In this document: positions 55,256 through 63,963 of the stretch, one piece after another
How positions within the stretch are numbered: the stretch's first letter is position 1
How the letters are laid out: every line of letters starts with the position of its first letter
Source: Chryseobacterium gleum
Lineage (GTDB): Bacteria; Bacteroidota; Bacteroidia; Flavobacteriales; Schleiferiaceae
Assembly: GCA_945883565.1 (NCBI GenBank)
Contig: CAMCXO010000013.1
Span: 1 to 64,000 of the forward strand
Length of the DNA stretch: 64,000 nucleotides
Direction: 5' to 3'
The notes under the pieces: generated by a model
What the model was told of the DNA's origin: nothing
What the model saw: only the letters and a program-made list of their open reading frames with translations
Databases searched by the model: none
Position numbers and translations under genes: made by a program

Positions 55256-56212
55256 TTATAACTTATAAGACAATCCAACCCCCAAACTTTGCTTAAACTG
55301 GGTTCTAGGACCAACGCCCTGTGAGTCATTGAAAATAATATCATCGTCATAAATAAGATGGGCAATTATGGCCACTGTTACGTATTTGTTTACCTTCATC
55401 GACAATCCGTTTTCCCAGTTAATGTCTATATTTTGGGGATTGTTCAAATAGTTGGAAAACAAGTCCAGCTTTGATTCGTAGGTAATATTCGTCATAACTG
55501 TTCTTTTAAAGTAGGCGTTTACATAGGCACCCACTTCATAACGCTGCCTCTTACCTTCTTTAATGACCACCCCATTGCTATCTCGCTCGGCGGCTTCTAC
55601 CCCAAATGCACCTAAATTGGCCAAGCGCTGGTTATTTACTAACGTATGTTTAATGGTTACGGGTGAAACAAAAAAGCTGAAATTCTTGCTTGGCGAATAC
55701 GTGAATCCTAGCCCTAAAACCGTATATGCCGGAGCTAAAAAGGTGGATATGGGCACCGGGTTATCCGGATTCTCAAAACCTTCCACGTATTGGGTTCTAA
55801 AATTGAAGTTTAACGATGCGCTCCAGTTTTTACTCAATATTCTATCGGCCCTTGAATATAAATCGAAGCGGTCGTCGGTTTTTACGGTTTTGCCTTCAAT
55901 CCATTGCTGACCATAGCCCATATCTAAGCGGTTCGACCAGCGCCACTTTGAGCTTAATCTATTGGCATAAAAACTCAAAGCTATGCTGCCGCTTACCGAA
56001 CTTTGCCCCCCAGCTTGCCAATTGCTCAGCGAAACTTGGTTCAACAAAAAGGTGCCCGAGGCCCCTTTATCCCACTTCGATTCTTGGTGCTTGCCCAATT
56101 TGCTCAGAGCCGCCTGGGCCGAATCGCGCAAAGCTTTGGCGTCTTTTTCCACTTGAGCCAATAGGGCAAACGATGGCAGTATACACAGAGCCAGAATGAA
56201 CAATTGCTTCAT
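55256..56212 (-). CDS. DUF3078 domain-containing outer-membrane protein
   Basis: 318-residue exported protein with a signal peptide (about 1-19, ending LLAQ). The DUF3078 signature is GTFLLNQVSLSNWQAGGQSS, followed by SKWRWSNRLDMGYGQQ. Alternating strands run to the C-terminal YKL, as in a small beta-barrel. The family is common in Bacteroidota and has no known function. The start at 56212 gives a clean signal peptide; an upstream ATG at 56275 lies before the -7 box at 56249-56256. Transcribed alone, ending at a hairpin. Confidence 0.88.
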   Translation of the reverse strand: MKQLFILALCILPSFALLAQVEKDAKALRDSAQAALSKLGKHQESKWDKGASGTFLLNQVSLSNWQAGGQSSVSGSIALSFYANRLSSKWRWSNRLDMGYGQQWIEGKTVKTDDRFDLYSRADRILSKNWSASLNFNFRTQYVEGFENPDNPVPISTFLAPAYTVLGLGFTYSPSKNFSFFVSPVTIKHTLVNNQRLANLGAFGVEAAERDSNGVVIKEGKRQRYEVGAYVNAYFKRTVMTNITYESKLDLFSNYLNNPQNIDINWENGLSMKVNKYVTVAIIAHLIYDDDIIFNDSQGVGPRTQFKQSLGVGLSYKL

Positions 56213-56248
56213 AGTGGTAAATTGTAATTGAGAGAAGGTTTGTTTGGT

Positions 56249-56256
56249 CAAATTTA
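56249..56256 (-). promoter_or_regulatory. -7 promoter box for DUF3078 gene
   Basis: TAAATTTG on the minus strand, 36 nt upstream of the ATG at 56212. Confidence 0.45.
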
Positions 56257-56351
56257 GCGCGAAGCGACAGCCCAATTTATACTTATCCGCATTTTATAAA
56301 AGCAAATACCCCCATAGTTTTAGTCTATCAAACCCGAGCACTATGTGGTGG

Positions 56352-56359
56352 TAAATTTG
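56352..56359 (+). promoter_or_regulatory. -7 promoter box for CGNC thioredoxin gene
   Basis: TAAATTTG, 20 nt before the ATG at 56380. Confidence 0.45.
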
Positions 56360-56379
56360 CGTCATAAAATTTAAACACT

Positions 56380-56697
56380 ATGGCCGTACTAGATGCTAAC
56401 GACAGCAACTTCGAAACTATACTTCAAGAAAACGAAAAAGTGGTGGTAAAGTACTATGCCGATTGGTGTGGCAACTGCAAGCTTTTCGCCCCCAAATACA
56501 AGCGGGTTTCGAATGAAGAAAACAACAGTCAATTGGTTTTCTTAGACGTAGATGCCGAGAAAAATCCACTTGCCCGTAAAATGGCAGGCGTTAACAACCT
56601 TCCTTTTTTGGCTGTTTTCCAAAACGGACAACTTATAGAAGGTGATGCCTCAAGCAAAGAAGAATATTTGCGCACATTAATAGCTAAAATTCAATAA
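56380..56697 (+). CDS. thioredoxin family protein (CGNC)
   Basis: Cytoplasmic thioredoxin-fold protein of 105 residues. The redox motif is YADWCGNCKLF rather than the canonical CGPC, and the cis-Pro loop is NNLPFLAVF. The CGNC form suggests a redox potential and partner different from those of the general thioredoxin encoded 360 bp downstream. It is followed after only 2 nt by a DUF6952-like gene, a pair I recall from Flavobacteriales, often near a peroxiredoxin gene. No peroxiredoxin gene is seen here. Confidence 0.9.
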   Translation: MAVLDANDSNFETILQENEKVVVKYYADWCGNCKLFAPKYKRVSNEENNSQLVFLDVDAEKNPLARKMAGVNNLPFLAVFQNGQLIEGDASSKEEYLRTLIAKIQ

Positions 56698-56699
56698 GC

Positions 56700-56939
56700 A
56701 TGAGACTTCCAGCCATTAAAATGCTTGTAGAGCAATACACACTCGAGCAACTTCGGGCTGCCGAAACAGCTTTGCTTGAAGAACTAACCGTCGAAATTGA
56801 CCTCGGTCCTGACGAACCCGGCGATCAGCTTACCCATGTAATTGGAGCCATTTCGGTATTGGAAGAAGTGGCCAAAGGAACCGATTCTAAAACTGCCTTG
56901 CGCAACTTTACCCAAAGGGTGCGCAGCAGTATTAGCTGA
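56700..56939 (+). CDS. DUF6952-like small protein
   Basis: 79-residue soluble, acidic, mostly helical protein. It starts MRLPAIKMLVEQY and has a second helix with HVIGAISVLEEVAKG, then KTALRNFTQRVRSSI. It resembles the DUF6952 family of Flavobacteriales, recalled from memory. No function is known. The start follows the stop of the CGNC thioredoxin gene by 2 nt, so the two are surely co-translated; a role in thiol-redox regulation is inference only. Confidence 0.7.
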   Translation: MRLPAIKMLVEQYTLEQLRAAETALLEELTVEIDLGPDEPGDQLTHVIGAISVLEEVAKGTDSKTALRNFTQRVRSSIS

Positions 56940-57017
56940 AAAGGATGTATACAAGGCATTCAAAACCTTTTAACACACCTAATCTCGCCAAATAGAACTT
57001 TGGCTCAAACTTAAACG

Positions 57018-57025
57018 TACTTTTG
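57018..57025 (+). promoter_or_regulatory. -7 promoter box for trxA
   Basis: TACTTTTG, 34 nt before the ATG at 57060. A TTG at 57000-57002 lies 15 nt upstream, short for a -33 element. Confidence 0.4.
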
Positions 57026-57059
57026 CAAAGCCTTAATTTTTAATCTAAAACTCCTCATA

Positions 57060-57377
57060 ATGGCAATTGAAATCACCCACGACAACTTTGAAACAGTGGT
57101 TCTTAATAGCGACAAGCCTGTTCTGGTTGACTTTTGGGCAGAATGGTGTGGCCCCTGCCGCATGGTAGGCCCCATAGTAGAAGAACTTAGCAAAGACTAC
57201 GAAGGCAAAGCCGTTGTGGCCAAGCTTAATGTAGACGAATACGGCGACATTGCCGGTCAGTTTGGCATCCGCAACATTCCTACCCTATTGTTTTTCAAGA
57301 ATGGTCAGGTGGTAGACAAACAAGTGGGGGTAGCCCCTAAAACGGCCTTGGCGGCCAAACTCGACGCCACGCTTTAA
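57060..57377 (+). CDS. trxA: thioredoxin
   Basis: General cytoplasmic thioredoxin, 105 residues. Redox motif FWAEWCGPCRMVGPI, conserved Asp in VLVDFWAEW, and the cis-Pro loop RNIPTLLFFKNG. It reduces disulfides in proteins such as ribonucleotide reductase and peroxiredoxins. A role as electron donor to the arsenate-reductase-like protein encoded 3 kb away is possible only if that protein is cytoplasmic. Own promoter box, strong terminator after it. Confidence 0.96.
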   Translation: MAIEITHDNFETVVLNSDKPVLVDFWAEWCGPCRMVGPIVEELSKDYEGKAVVAKLNVDEYGDIAGQFGIRNIPTLLFFKNGQVVDKQVGVAPKTALAAKLDATL

Positions 57378-57397
57378 ACCGAATAGTGTATTTTACC

Positions 57398-57431
57398 AAA
57401 AGCCGCCGTTTTTACAATGGCGGCTTTTTTT
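57398..57431 (+). terminator. terminator after trxA
   Basis: 10-bp stem AAAAGCCGCC (57398-57407) and GGCGGCTTTT (57419-57428), then T run. It may also serve the convergent LamG gene, whose stop lies at its right edge. Confidence 0.88.
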
Positions 57432-60147
57432 ATTGCCATAAAGTGAGGGTAAAACGTCTTTCGCGAAAACGACCTTTCCGGTTCTTGTACCTTAAAACGC
57501 CTTGATAAATCCCTGCACCCTGAACTACGCCTCCCGAGATGCCATCCCAAATCAAACTTTCTGAGGAGCCATATACCTTTGCTCCCCATCGGTTGTATAT
57601 TTCTAGACTGGCTTCTAACAAATCCTCACCTTCAACTTTAAAAACCTCATTTATACCATCGCCATTTGGACTAAACGCGCTTGGAATGTAAACACGATCA
57701 CAAGCACTTGCTTCTGTAACTTCAAACTGATGCACACTCAATACACAGTTTTCAATTGTTCGAGCCACATAAAAGCCCGAGCTGTCTATCCAAATTCCAT
57801 GACCCCTATCGCCGTTGTTCCAGTTGGTTAAGCTATTTTCTGGCCAATTTGGTTTTAAATACAGCGGGTTGCCTTCACACCATTCCAAAGCACTCTTCAC
57901 CACCTTCACACTATCAGCATAAAACTCGGCTGTATCGCGCGCAAAAACCCCACATGCATTAAACGCCACCACCCAAACTACCGAAGGCGATAATAGTGTG
58001 AAGGTATTCGATGTAGATCCATCGCTCCAGGCGTATTGAACATCCGGCAGATCGGGCAAATCAAATTGCAATGGATAAGTGCAATTTGCACTTATCAAAG
58101 ACTGTAAATCTATTTCAAAAGGGGCACTTCCTTGTTGTAGTACCCAAAACTGTTCTGTTCTAAATCTTCCACATGTATCCTCAATTCTAAGTACATACGA
58201 GCCCGAAGCCGCCACTAAAAACGAATCCAATGCCACACCTCCCGGCCATACCAAACGTCCGCTCGCCAAGGTGTTTGGAACCACCCAAAAGGGGAAACGG
58301 CACACATATAAACTATCTGCAAGCCCGCTGTTGTAGTTTATATAACTGCTGTCTAACACTTCAAACAGAAAAGTGGAGGCGTAGCCGCAAGAGTCGCTAA
58401 GTGTATAGCTGTAGTTGCCCGCACTGTTTATGGTTATAGCATTCAACCTGCTGCCATTAAACCACTCAACTTCAATACCTGAAGGCAAAACCGGATTTAA
58501 GTTTAAAACGCCATTGCAAAGCCATTGACTGTTTGAAATTAAGGGCGAAAAAGCGGTTGGGCTGCTCTCGGCCACCACCAATGAAAAGGAAGTGCTCTGC
58601 CCACAACTATCGGTTAGCTGAACTGAATACGTTCCATTAGAAAAGGTGGAAAATCGGTTACCCACCAGCCCGTTAGACCATGTAACGTTTAAGCCACTTG
58701 CACTTAAATTTAATCTTGCAGAGTCGTTGACACATCTAAACAAGGTATCAAGCACATTTACACCTGTTAAGTTAGCCGATGCTGCCTGAACGTTAAAGTT
58801 GAAAAACCTCTGAGTGTTGCATGGCTGATACGTTGCGACAAGCTGATAGTTTCCAGGCGTATTTATGGTTACACTGTCACCAATACTTCCATTGCTCCAT
58901 TGAATGCTCCAATCGGCATTGGGGGCTACTCCCAACTGTAAGGGGAAATTACAAACAGTATAGGTAGATTGAAGTCCACTGTTATACAATGGTGCTGGTT
59001 TGCTAAATATAAATTCGCCCCTCCCGCTTGAAGTACTTAAGCTAAGGCCGCCTATAATTGGAAAAGAGGCCCCGTAAAATGTCCACAACAAATTGTTATT
59101 GGCAATTCGGGTATAACCTAAATGGGGAGGAGGCCCCAATCCGGTGAACCTCAAATCAACTGCCAAAGGCGCTGCAGTGCCCGCAGATCTAAAATACCCA
59201 TAGTAGCTGTCGTTAATGCAGCCTTGTCCAAGTCCATTCAACGAATTAGGGCTTTCTCTTACCTTGTAAATATGGAAACCGCCAAAACCGGGGTTCGACA
59301 AAAAAAGCGCTTGAGCACTATCGCCGTCAAACAGACTTAGTCCACCACTTCCTATCCAGTTTGTGGTGTACAAAAAAACCGAGGTATCGCCAATTGGAGC
59401 TCCTGAGGTTACCAAATTCGCCGTTCCAGTCACAAACCGACTGCCATCGGTTGAGAAATAAACAGGCGCCCCGGGTACAAAGCCTGAATCTAAAGGAAAA
59501 TGAAACAACAAGTTTGGGACACTTGGCGGGATTTTCCGGCACATAAAACTGCGTATCTCATTCACATTTAGAGCCCTTCTATACAAGCTCACATGGTCTA
59601 AATCGCCATTAAATCCATCTAACTGTCCATGCGCCTGACTTCCTCCCATTCGCCCTCCGGTTAACAATGACCCCAGCATTTGCGTAGCGCTTCCATTGTA
59701 GCTGCCCACCAATTCCTCGCCATTTAAAAACAATCGCATATCGTTCGTGGAGTTTACCACCGCAGCCACATGGTTCCAACGTCCGTTTAATACTCCAAAA
59801 CTTACAACGGCTCTATACGCTCTAAATCCTGCGCTGGTTGAATTCGTGTTGTTACCCAAAATAGCCTCTAAATAAAAAACCCCCGATTCTCGCTTTATCC
59901 GAAACAACAAACCAGCAAAAGCATTTCCGGTGCTGTGGGTAGAAAGTATAGGTTGGTTGTCTACCAAACCCAAATTGGGCCTAACCCAAGCACTTGCTGT
60001 TAGCGGCAACGCCAAAGTATCGCTTAGAGGAGGCGATATAAGCATGCCCGGATTACCTAAGGGAAAATTCAAACAGTTTCCTGAACCCGGAACCTGGGCT
60101 TTAACCCCTATCCAAAGCATCATTAACAACCAAAAGTGTGGTTTCAC
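57430..60147 (-). CDS. LamG and gliding-motility C-terminal domain (T9SS type B) protein
   Basis: 905-residue secreted protein. Signal peptide (about 1-17), then a LamG/concanavalin-like domain (about 30-215, with GRMGGSQAHGQLDGFNGDLDHVSLYRRALN). A beta-rich region follows, then six repeats of about 60-80 residues (about 395-810), each with paired cysteines and a W-x-NG core such as WSNGSIGDSVTI and WSNGLVGNRFSTF. The end is a gliding-motility-associated C-terminal domain (about 812-905, YIPSAFSPNGDGINEVFKV), a type B sorting signal for the type IX system. Likely a long surface adhesin; the ligand is unknown. Confidence 0.9.
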   Translation of the reverse strand: MKPHFWLLMMLWIGVKAQVPGSGNCLNFPLGNPGMLISPPLSDTLALPLTASAWVRPNLGLVDNQPILSTHSTGNAFAGLLFRIKRESGVFYLEAILGNNTNSTSAGFRAYRAVVSFGVLNGRWNHVAAVVNSTNDMRLFLNGEELVGSYNGSATQMLGSLLTGGRMGGSQAHGQLDGFNGDLDHVSLYRRALNVNEIRSFMCRKIPPSVPNLLFHFPLDSGFVPGAPVYFSTDGSRFVTGTANLVTSGAPIGDTSVFLYTTNWIGSGGLSLFDGDSAQALFLSNPGFGGFHIYKVRESPNSLNGLGQGCINDSYYGYFRSAGTAAPLAVDLRFTGLGPPPHLGYTRIANNNLLWTFYGASFPIIGGLSLSTSSGRGEFIFSKPAPLYNSGLQSTYTVCNFPLQLGVAPNADWSIQWSNGSIGDSVTINTPGNYQLVATYQPCNTQRFFNFNVQAASANLTGVNVLDTLFRCVNDSARLNLSASGLNVTWSNGLVGNRFSTFSNGTYSVQLTDSCGQSTSFSLVVAESSPTAFSPLISNSQWLCNGVLNLNPVLPSGIEVEWFNGSRLNAITINSAGNYSYTLSDSCGYASTFLFEVLDSSYINYNSGLADSLYVCRFPFWVVPNTLASGRLVWPGGVALDSFLVAASGSYVLRIEDTCGRFRTEQFWVLQQGSAPFEIDLQSLISANCTYPLQFDLPDLPDVQYAWSDGSTSNTFTLLSPSVVWVVAFNACGVFARDTAEFYADSVKVVKSALEWCEGNPLYLKPNWPENSLTNWNNGDRGHGIWIDSSGFYVARTIENCVLSVHQFEVTEASACDRVYIPSAFSPNGDGINEVFKVEGEDLLEASLEIYNRWGAKVYGSSESLIWDGISGGVVQGAGIYQGVLRYKNRKGRFRERRFTLTLWQ

Positions 60148-60342
60148 GACAGAACCTTTCTATTTCAACAAAACCAAGCTTAAATGGTTGAACCTTTTAT
60201 ACAAAGTTCGTATAACAATGAGGAACCGATGTTTCACCAGGCTCTTAACACACTCGTCTCCAACAACATGAAAATTCTACGCCTTATTCTAATTCTTCAA
60301 CAAAATACCATGAATAACCAATGTTATTTACAACCCTTCACT

Positions 60343-61410
60343 CTAAACCCTTAATCTGGGGTCGATATAGGTGTAAACAACATCCATTGCCATATTAATT
60401 AAAACAAAAGTTAATCCAATAAGCAAAACCGACCCCATAACCACCGGCAAATCCAGCAACTGTAAAGCCTCTACCACCTGTTTACCCAATCCATTCCAAC
60501 CAAAAATGTACTCTACAAATACACTGCCGGCCAACATACCGGCAAACCAACCCGAAGCCGCTGTACTTACCGGAATTAAAGCATTGGGCAAGGCATGAAA
60601 ACGCATTACCTGCCAGGCGCTCAACCCCTTGCTCTTGGCCGTTCGTATGTAATCGAGTTGCATTACTTCCAGCAAGCTGCTTCGGGTTAGCTGTACTATT
60701 ACGCCCAAAGGCCTAATGCCCAGAGTAAAAGCCGGCAATATTAAATTCTTCCAACGGTAATGCACCGCTTCTCCCAAATCGTCGAGCTCGCGCAAATTAC
60801 CGTTCATTTCTAAACCGGTATAAGCCCTAAGCACATAACCAAAAAGCCACGACACCAAAATGGCCGAAAAAAAACTGGGAAGCGACATACCCAAAGAGCT
60901 AAATACTATTAAAGCCCTATCTATAGCAGTATGTGCTTTCAAGGCCGCCAACATGCCCAAAACAATGCCCAAACTTAATGCAATGGCCATGGCCGCCACC
61001 GCCAACAACAAAGTGTTAGGGAATACCGAAATTAAAATATCGCTTACTTTGCGGTTACCCTGTTGAAAAGACTCCCTTAAATACGGCCATTTCAAAACCC
61101 ATTTGCCCTCAGACCCCTCCAACCATATTAGGCCGCCGTACTTGTTAGAATCGTACGAGGCAAAACCATGATTAGGATGGTACGACAAAGGCGATAAATC
61201 GTTTAGGTAAAACACAAACTGTTGGCCTAGGGGCAAATCAAAACCGTATTTTGCTTTTATTCGAGCCAATTGCTCGCTGTTTTCTCTTTGGTCCATCATC
61301 ATACGCGCCGGATCGCCGGGCAAGGCATAAAACAAAAAGAAGCAAATGCTAACCACGCCCAAGGCCACCGCAAAGGCTTGACCCAGTTTGCTTAACCAAC
61401 TTTTAATCAA
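60343..61410 (-). CDS. oligopeptide-type ABC transporter permease (DppB-like)
   Basis: Inner-membrane permease of a peptide/nickel-type importer, 355 residues with about six helices. N-terminal FYALPGDPARMMMDQR (about 28-43) is the family signature, and the EAA loop region reads RTAKSKGLSAWQVMRFHALPNALIP. A long periplasmic loop follows the first helix. The second permease, ATPases and binding protein are not in the window. Its start overlaps the DoxX gene stop by 4 nt (ATGA), so it belongs to the DUF1599-DoxX transcript. Substrate unknown. Confidence 0.9.
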   Translation of the reverse strand: MIKSWLSKLGQAFAVALGVVSICFFLFYALPGDPARMMMDQRENSEQLARIKAKYGFDLPLGQQFVFYLNDLSPLSYHPNHGFASYDSNKYGGLIWLEGSEGKWVLKWPYLRESFQQGNRKVSDILISVFPNTLLLAVAAMAIALSLGIVLGMLAALKAHTAIDRALIVFSSLGMSLPSFFSAILVSWLFGYVLRAYTGLEMNGNLRELDDLGEAVHYRWKNLILPAFTLGIRPLGVIVQLTRSSLLEVMQLDYIRTAKSKGLSAWQVMRFHALPNALIPVSTAASGWFAGMLAGSVFVEYIFGWNGLGKQVVEALQLLDLPVVMGSVLLIGLTFVLINMAMDVVYTYIDPRLRV

Positions 61411-62537
61411 AGCAATTCGGCCACCTCGGTCCAGGCCGGGGTATCGTTAAAGTGCCACTTACCTACCACAACCCCTTTCTTTAACATCATTAAACCCGGA
61501 TCTGAACGCATTATCGTTTTTAATGCAGTTTCGTCTAAAGCCGCCACCTCAAAATTCAAACCCCAAGCCGCTACCTCTTCTTTTAAACCGGCACTAAGCC
61601 CAATGGTGGTAACCCCTTGCTTCAAAGCTTCGGCTGCTAAAGCATTCAGCTTTTCTAGACCCACCTTATCGGCCCTTTTTGGCTTGCGAATACAAACCAG
61701 CAGCACATGCTCGGCTTCTAAAATACTTGACGTAATGTCTTCATCATTCAGCATTACCACAAAATCGTGAATGGGCGGCTCGTAACCCTTCTTCACCACA
61801 TAGCTCTTGGTTAGCGACTCTACGATCTTCCAATCGGTCTTCTCCCACCATTTTTCCTCTACGTACAAAGTGCCATCTACTTCTTGACGCTCGCCGGTTT
61901 TAGAATTCTCAAGGGTGTATAGTGTACCATAAACCGTGGGTTCTAAACCCAGTTCCTCTGCCGACTTTATGCCCTCGGCCAAATTCTTGCCTACCGCATA
62001 GGGCCTAAAATCAATGTATGGCAAATGGTTCAAAACCTGCCAGGCTATGGCCAGTGACAACAAGGTTACCGATACCATTTTAACATTTTGTAAAACGGGG
62101 GATAGCCAAGGCTTTAAGTGTTTTTTACCTGCGAACAAAATTAAAATCAACACCAACAACACAATGTCTTTGGTAAACGACTGCCAGGGCGTAAGCGGTA
62201 TGGCATCACCAAAGCAGCCACAATCGGTTACCTTGTTAAAGTAAGCCGAATAAAACGTGAGGAAAGTAAAAAATACAATTAAAGCCAAAAGCGCATTTAA
62301 GGTAAACCCAATGCGATGGCCAATAATTAAGGCCGTACCCAACAGTATTTCGGCTAAAATAACAAACAAGGCCAGCCACAACGTATAGGCATCCAAAAAG
62401 CCCAAATTCAACACATCGGGTGCAAAATAATCGTGCAGTTTAAACGACATGCCCATTGGGTCGTTTAACTTCACCAAGCCCGAAAAAATAAACAAGGCGC
62501 CTACCAGTACACGCACCACTTGAATTAAAATCTTCAT
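61407..62537 (-). CDS. DoxX family protein (BT_3928-like)
   Basis: Membrane protein of 376 residues. The N-terminal half has four DoxX-type helices (about 5-165), including FSGLVKLNDPMGMSFKLHDYF and a Cys pair in KVTDCGCFGDAIPLTPWQSF. The C-terminal half (about 240-370) is soluble and thioredoxin-like without a CxxC (VLLVCIRKPKRAD, TTIGLSAGL). This layout matches the BT_3928 family of Bacteroidota, which has no firm function; DoxX relatives act in thiol or quinone redox. The gene overlaps both neighbours by 4 nt. Confidence 0.9.
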   Translation of the reverse strand: MKILIQVVRVLVGALFIFSGLVKLNDPMGMSFKLHDYFAPDVLNLGFLDAYTLWLALFVILAEILLGTALIIGHRIGFTLNALLALIVFFTFLTFYSAYFNKVTDCGCFGDAIPLTPWQSFTKDIVLLVLILILFAGKKHLKPWLSPVLQNVKMVSVTLLSLAIAWQVLNHLPYIDFRPYAVGKNLAEGIKSAEELGLEPTVYGTLYTLENSKTGERQEVDGTLYVEEKWWEKTDWKIVESLTKSYVVKKGYEPPIHDFVVMLNDEDITSSILEAEHVLLVCIRKPKRADKVGLEKLNALAAEALKQGVTTIGLSAGLKEEVAAWGLNFEVAALDETALKTIMRSDPGLMMLKKGVVVGKWHFNDTPAWTEVAELL

Positions 62538-63076
62538 CCCTTCCAGTTTAATTTTATAAGTGCAAAGACGGCATAGTTCACCATGTCCGAATAGTTGGCC
62601 GCTACGCCTTCTGAAACCAAAGTAACGCCACCATTGTTTTCAATTTGCTTTACCCTCAATAATTTCTGTAAAATTAAATCGGTAAGCGATTCCACCCTCA
62701 TATCGCGCCAAGCTTCGCCATAATCGTGGTTTTTGGCCTCCATTAAATTAAAACAAAGCTCAGCCATTTTATCAAAAGCCTCCAAAGATTGCTGCACCCC
62801 CAAATCGGGCTCGGCCGCCACACCCAATTCCAATTGAATCAAGGCCATTAAAGCATAGTTTACAATGCCCACATATTCGCCCTCGTAACTGTCTGCTACC
62901 ATTTGCACCCCCTTATCTTCCAAACTTCTAAGCCTTTGGGCCTTTATGTAAATTTGGTCGGTTAACGAAGGCAACCGCATAATGCGCCAGGCCGTGCCAT
63001 AATCTTTTGCCTTTTTTTCGAAAAGCCGCCTACAGTGCCCAATCACAGCCCGATATTGCCCTATGGTATCCTTCAT
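62534..63076 (-). CDS. DUF1599 protein with internal duplication
   Basis: 180-residue soluble protein made of two similar halves, each with the DUF1599 (nucleotide modification associated domain 1) pattern: KKAKDYGTAWRIMRLPSLTD in the first half and AKNHDYGEAWRDMRVESLTD in the second. The family is common in Bacteroidota next to DoxX and folP genes, with no proven activity. First gene of the operon with the DoxX and DppB genes. Its ATG lies 14 bp from the ATG of folP on the opposite strand, so each promoter must lie inside the other gene. Confidence 0.9.
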   Translation of the reverse strand: MKDTIGQYRAVIGHCRRLFEKKAKDYGTAWRIMRLPSLTDQIYIKAQRLRSLEDKGVQMVADSYEGEYVGIVNYALMALIQLELGVAAEPDLGVQQSLEAFDKMAELCFNLMEAKNHDYGEAWRDMRVESLTDLILQKLLRVKQIENNGGVTLVSEGVAANYSDMVNYAVFALIKLNWKG

Positions 63077-63090
63077 TCTATTATAACGCT

Positions 63091-63963
63091 ATGTTAAGCC
63101 ATCCAACCTATTTATGGCCCTACAGCCTTAACCTAAACGGAAAACTTTGGTCCATTGATGCACCCAAAATTATGGGTATTTTAAACATCACCCCCAACAG
63201 CTTTTTCGATGGTGGCAAATATTTACTTCCCCATCAAGCCCTGCACCAAGCTGAAAGCATGCTTAGCCAAGGGGCTCACATACTCGACCTTGGTGCCGCA
63301 AGCTCTAAACCAGGCGCTCAGTTTATAAGCGAAACCGAAGAGTGGCAACGTCTTGAAGCCGTTCTTAAACCCCTTAAACAAAATTTCCCCAACGCCATTG
63401 TGTCTATTGACACCTGGAGAAGCAGCATTGCCCAAAAAGCCATCGATTTAGGTGCCCATATTATAAACGACATTTCGGGCGGGCAATTAGACCCCGCTAT
63501 GTTTAAAACTGTAGCCAGCGCCCGGGTGCCATATGTTTTAATGCATATGCAAGGCATTCCGGCCAATATGCAGCAAGCCCCGGCCTATAAAAACGTGGTA
63601 AGTGAACAATTCCGGTACTTCGCTCAAAAAATAGAGACCCTTCGAGAACTTGGTCAAAACGATATTATTCTAGATCCGGGATTTGGTTTCGGAAAAACCA
63701 CCGATCACAATTACCAAATTTTAAAATCACTCTCGCACTACCAAATTTTCGAGCTGCCTGTTTTAGTTGGATTAAGCCGGAAGCGCATGGTGTGCGAACC
63801 CCTTGGCATTCAAGCCCAGGATGCTCTAAATGGCACCACCGCCCTGCACATGTTGGCCCTACAGCAAGGCGCCCATTTTTTAAGGGCACACGATGTAGAA
63901 GCCGCCCAACAAGCCATTAAACTTTTCCTTCAATTTCAAGCCGCCCCCGATGAATTTATTTGA
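63091..63963 (+). CDS. folP: dihydropteroate synthase
   Basis: Joins 4-aminobenzoate to the pterin diphosphate in folate synthesis; the target of sulfonamides. TIM-barrel motifs: IMGILNITPNSFFDGGKY, AHILDLGAASSKPGA (usually GAxSTRPG), SIDTWRSSIAQKA, INDISGG, ILDPGFGFGKT and LVGLSRKRMV. The ATG at 63091 gives 290 residues, the normal length. The frame is open further upstream into the divergent DUF1599 gene, but that part shows no family match. The end overlaps the next gene by 14 nt. Confidence 0.94.
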   Translation: MLSHPTYLWPYSLNLNGKLWSIDAPKIMGILNITPNSFFDGGKYLLPHQALHQAESMLSQGAHILDLGAASSKPGAQFISETEEWQRLEAVLKPLKQNFPNAIVSIDTWRSSIAQKAIDLGAHIINDISGGQLDPAMFKTVASARVPYVLMHMQGIPANMQQAPAYKNVVSEQFRYFAQKIETLRELGQNDIILDPGFGFGKTTDHNYQILKSLSHYQIFELPVLVGLSRKRMVCEPLGIQAQDALNGTTALHMLALQQGAHFLRAHDVEAAQQAIKLFLQFQAAPDEFI

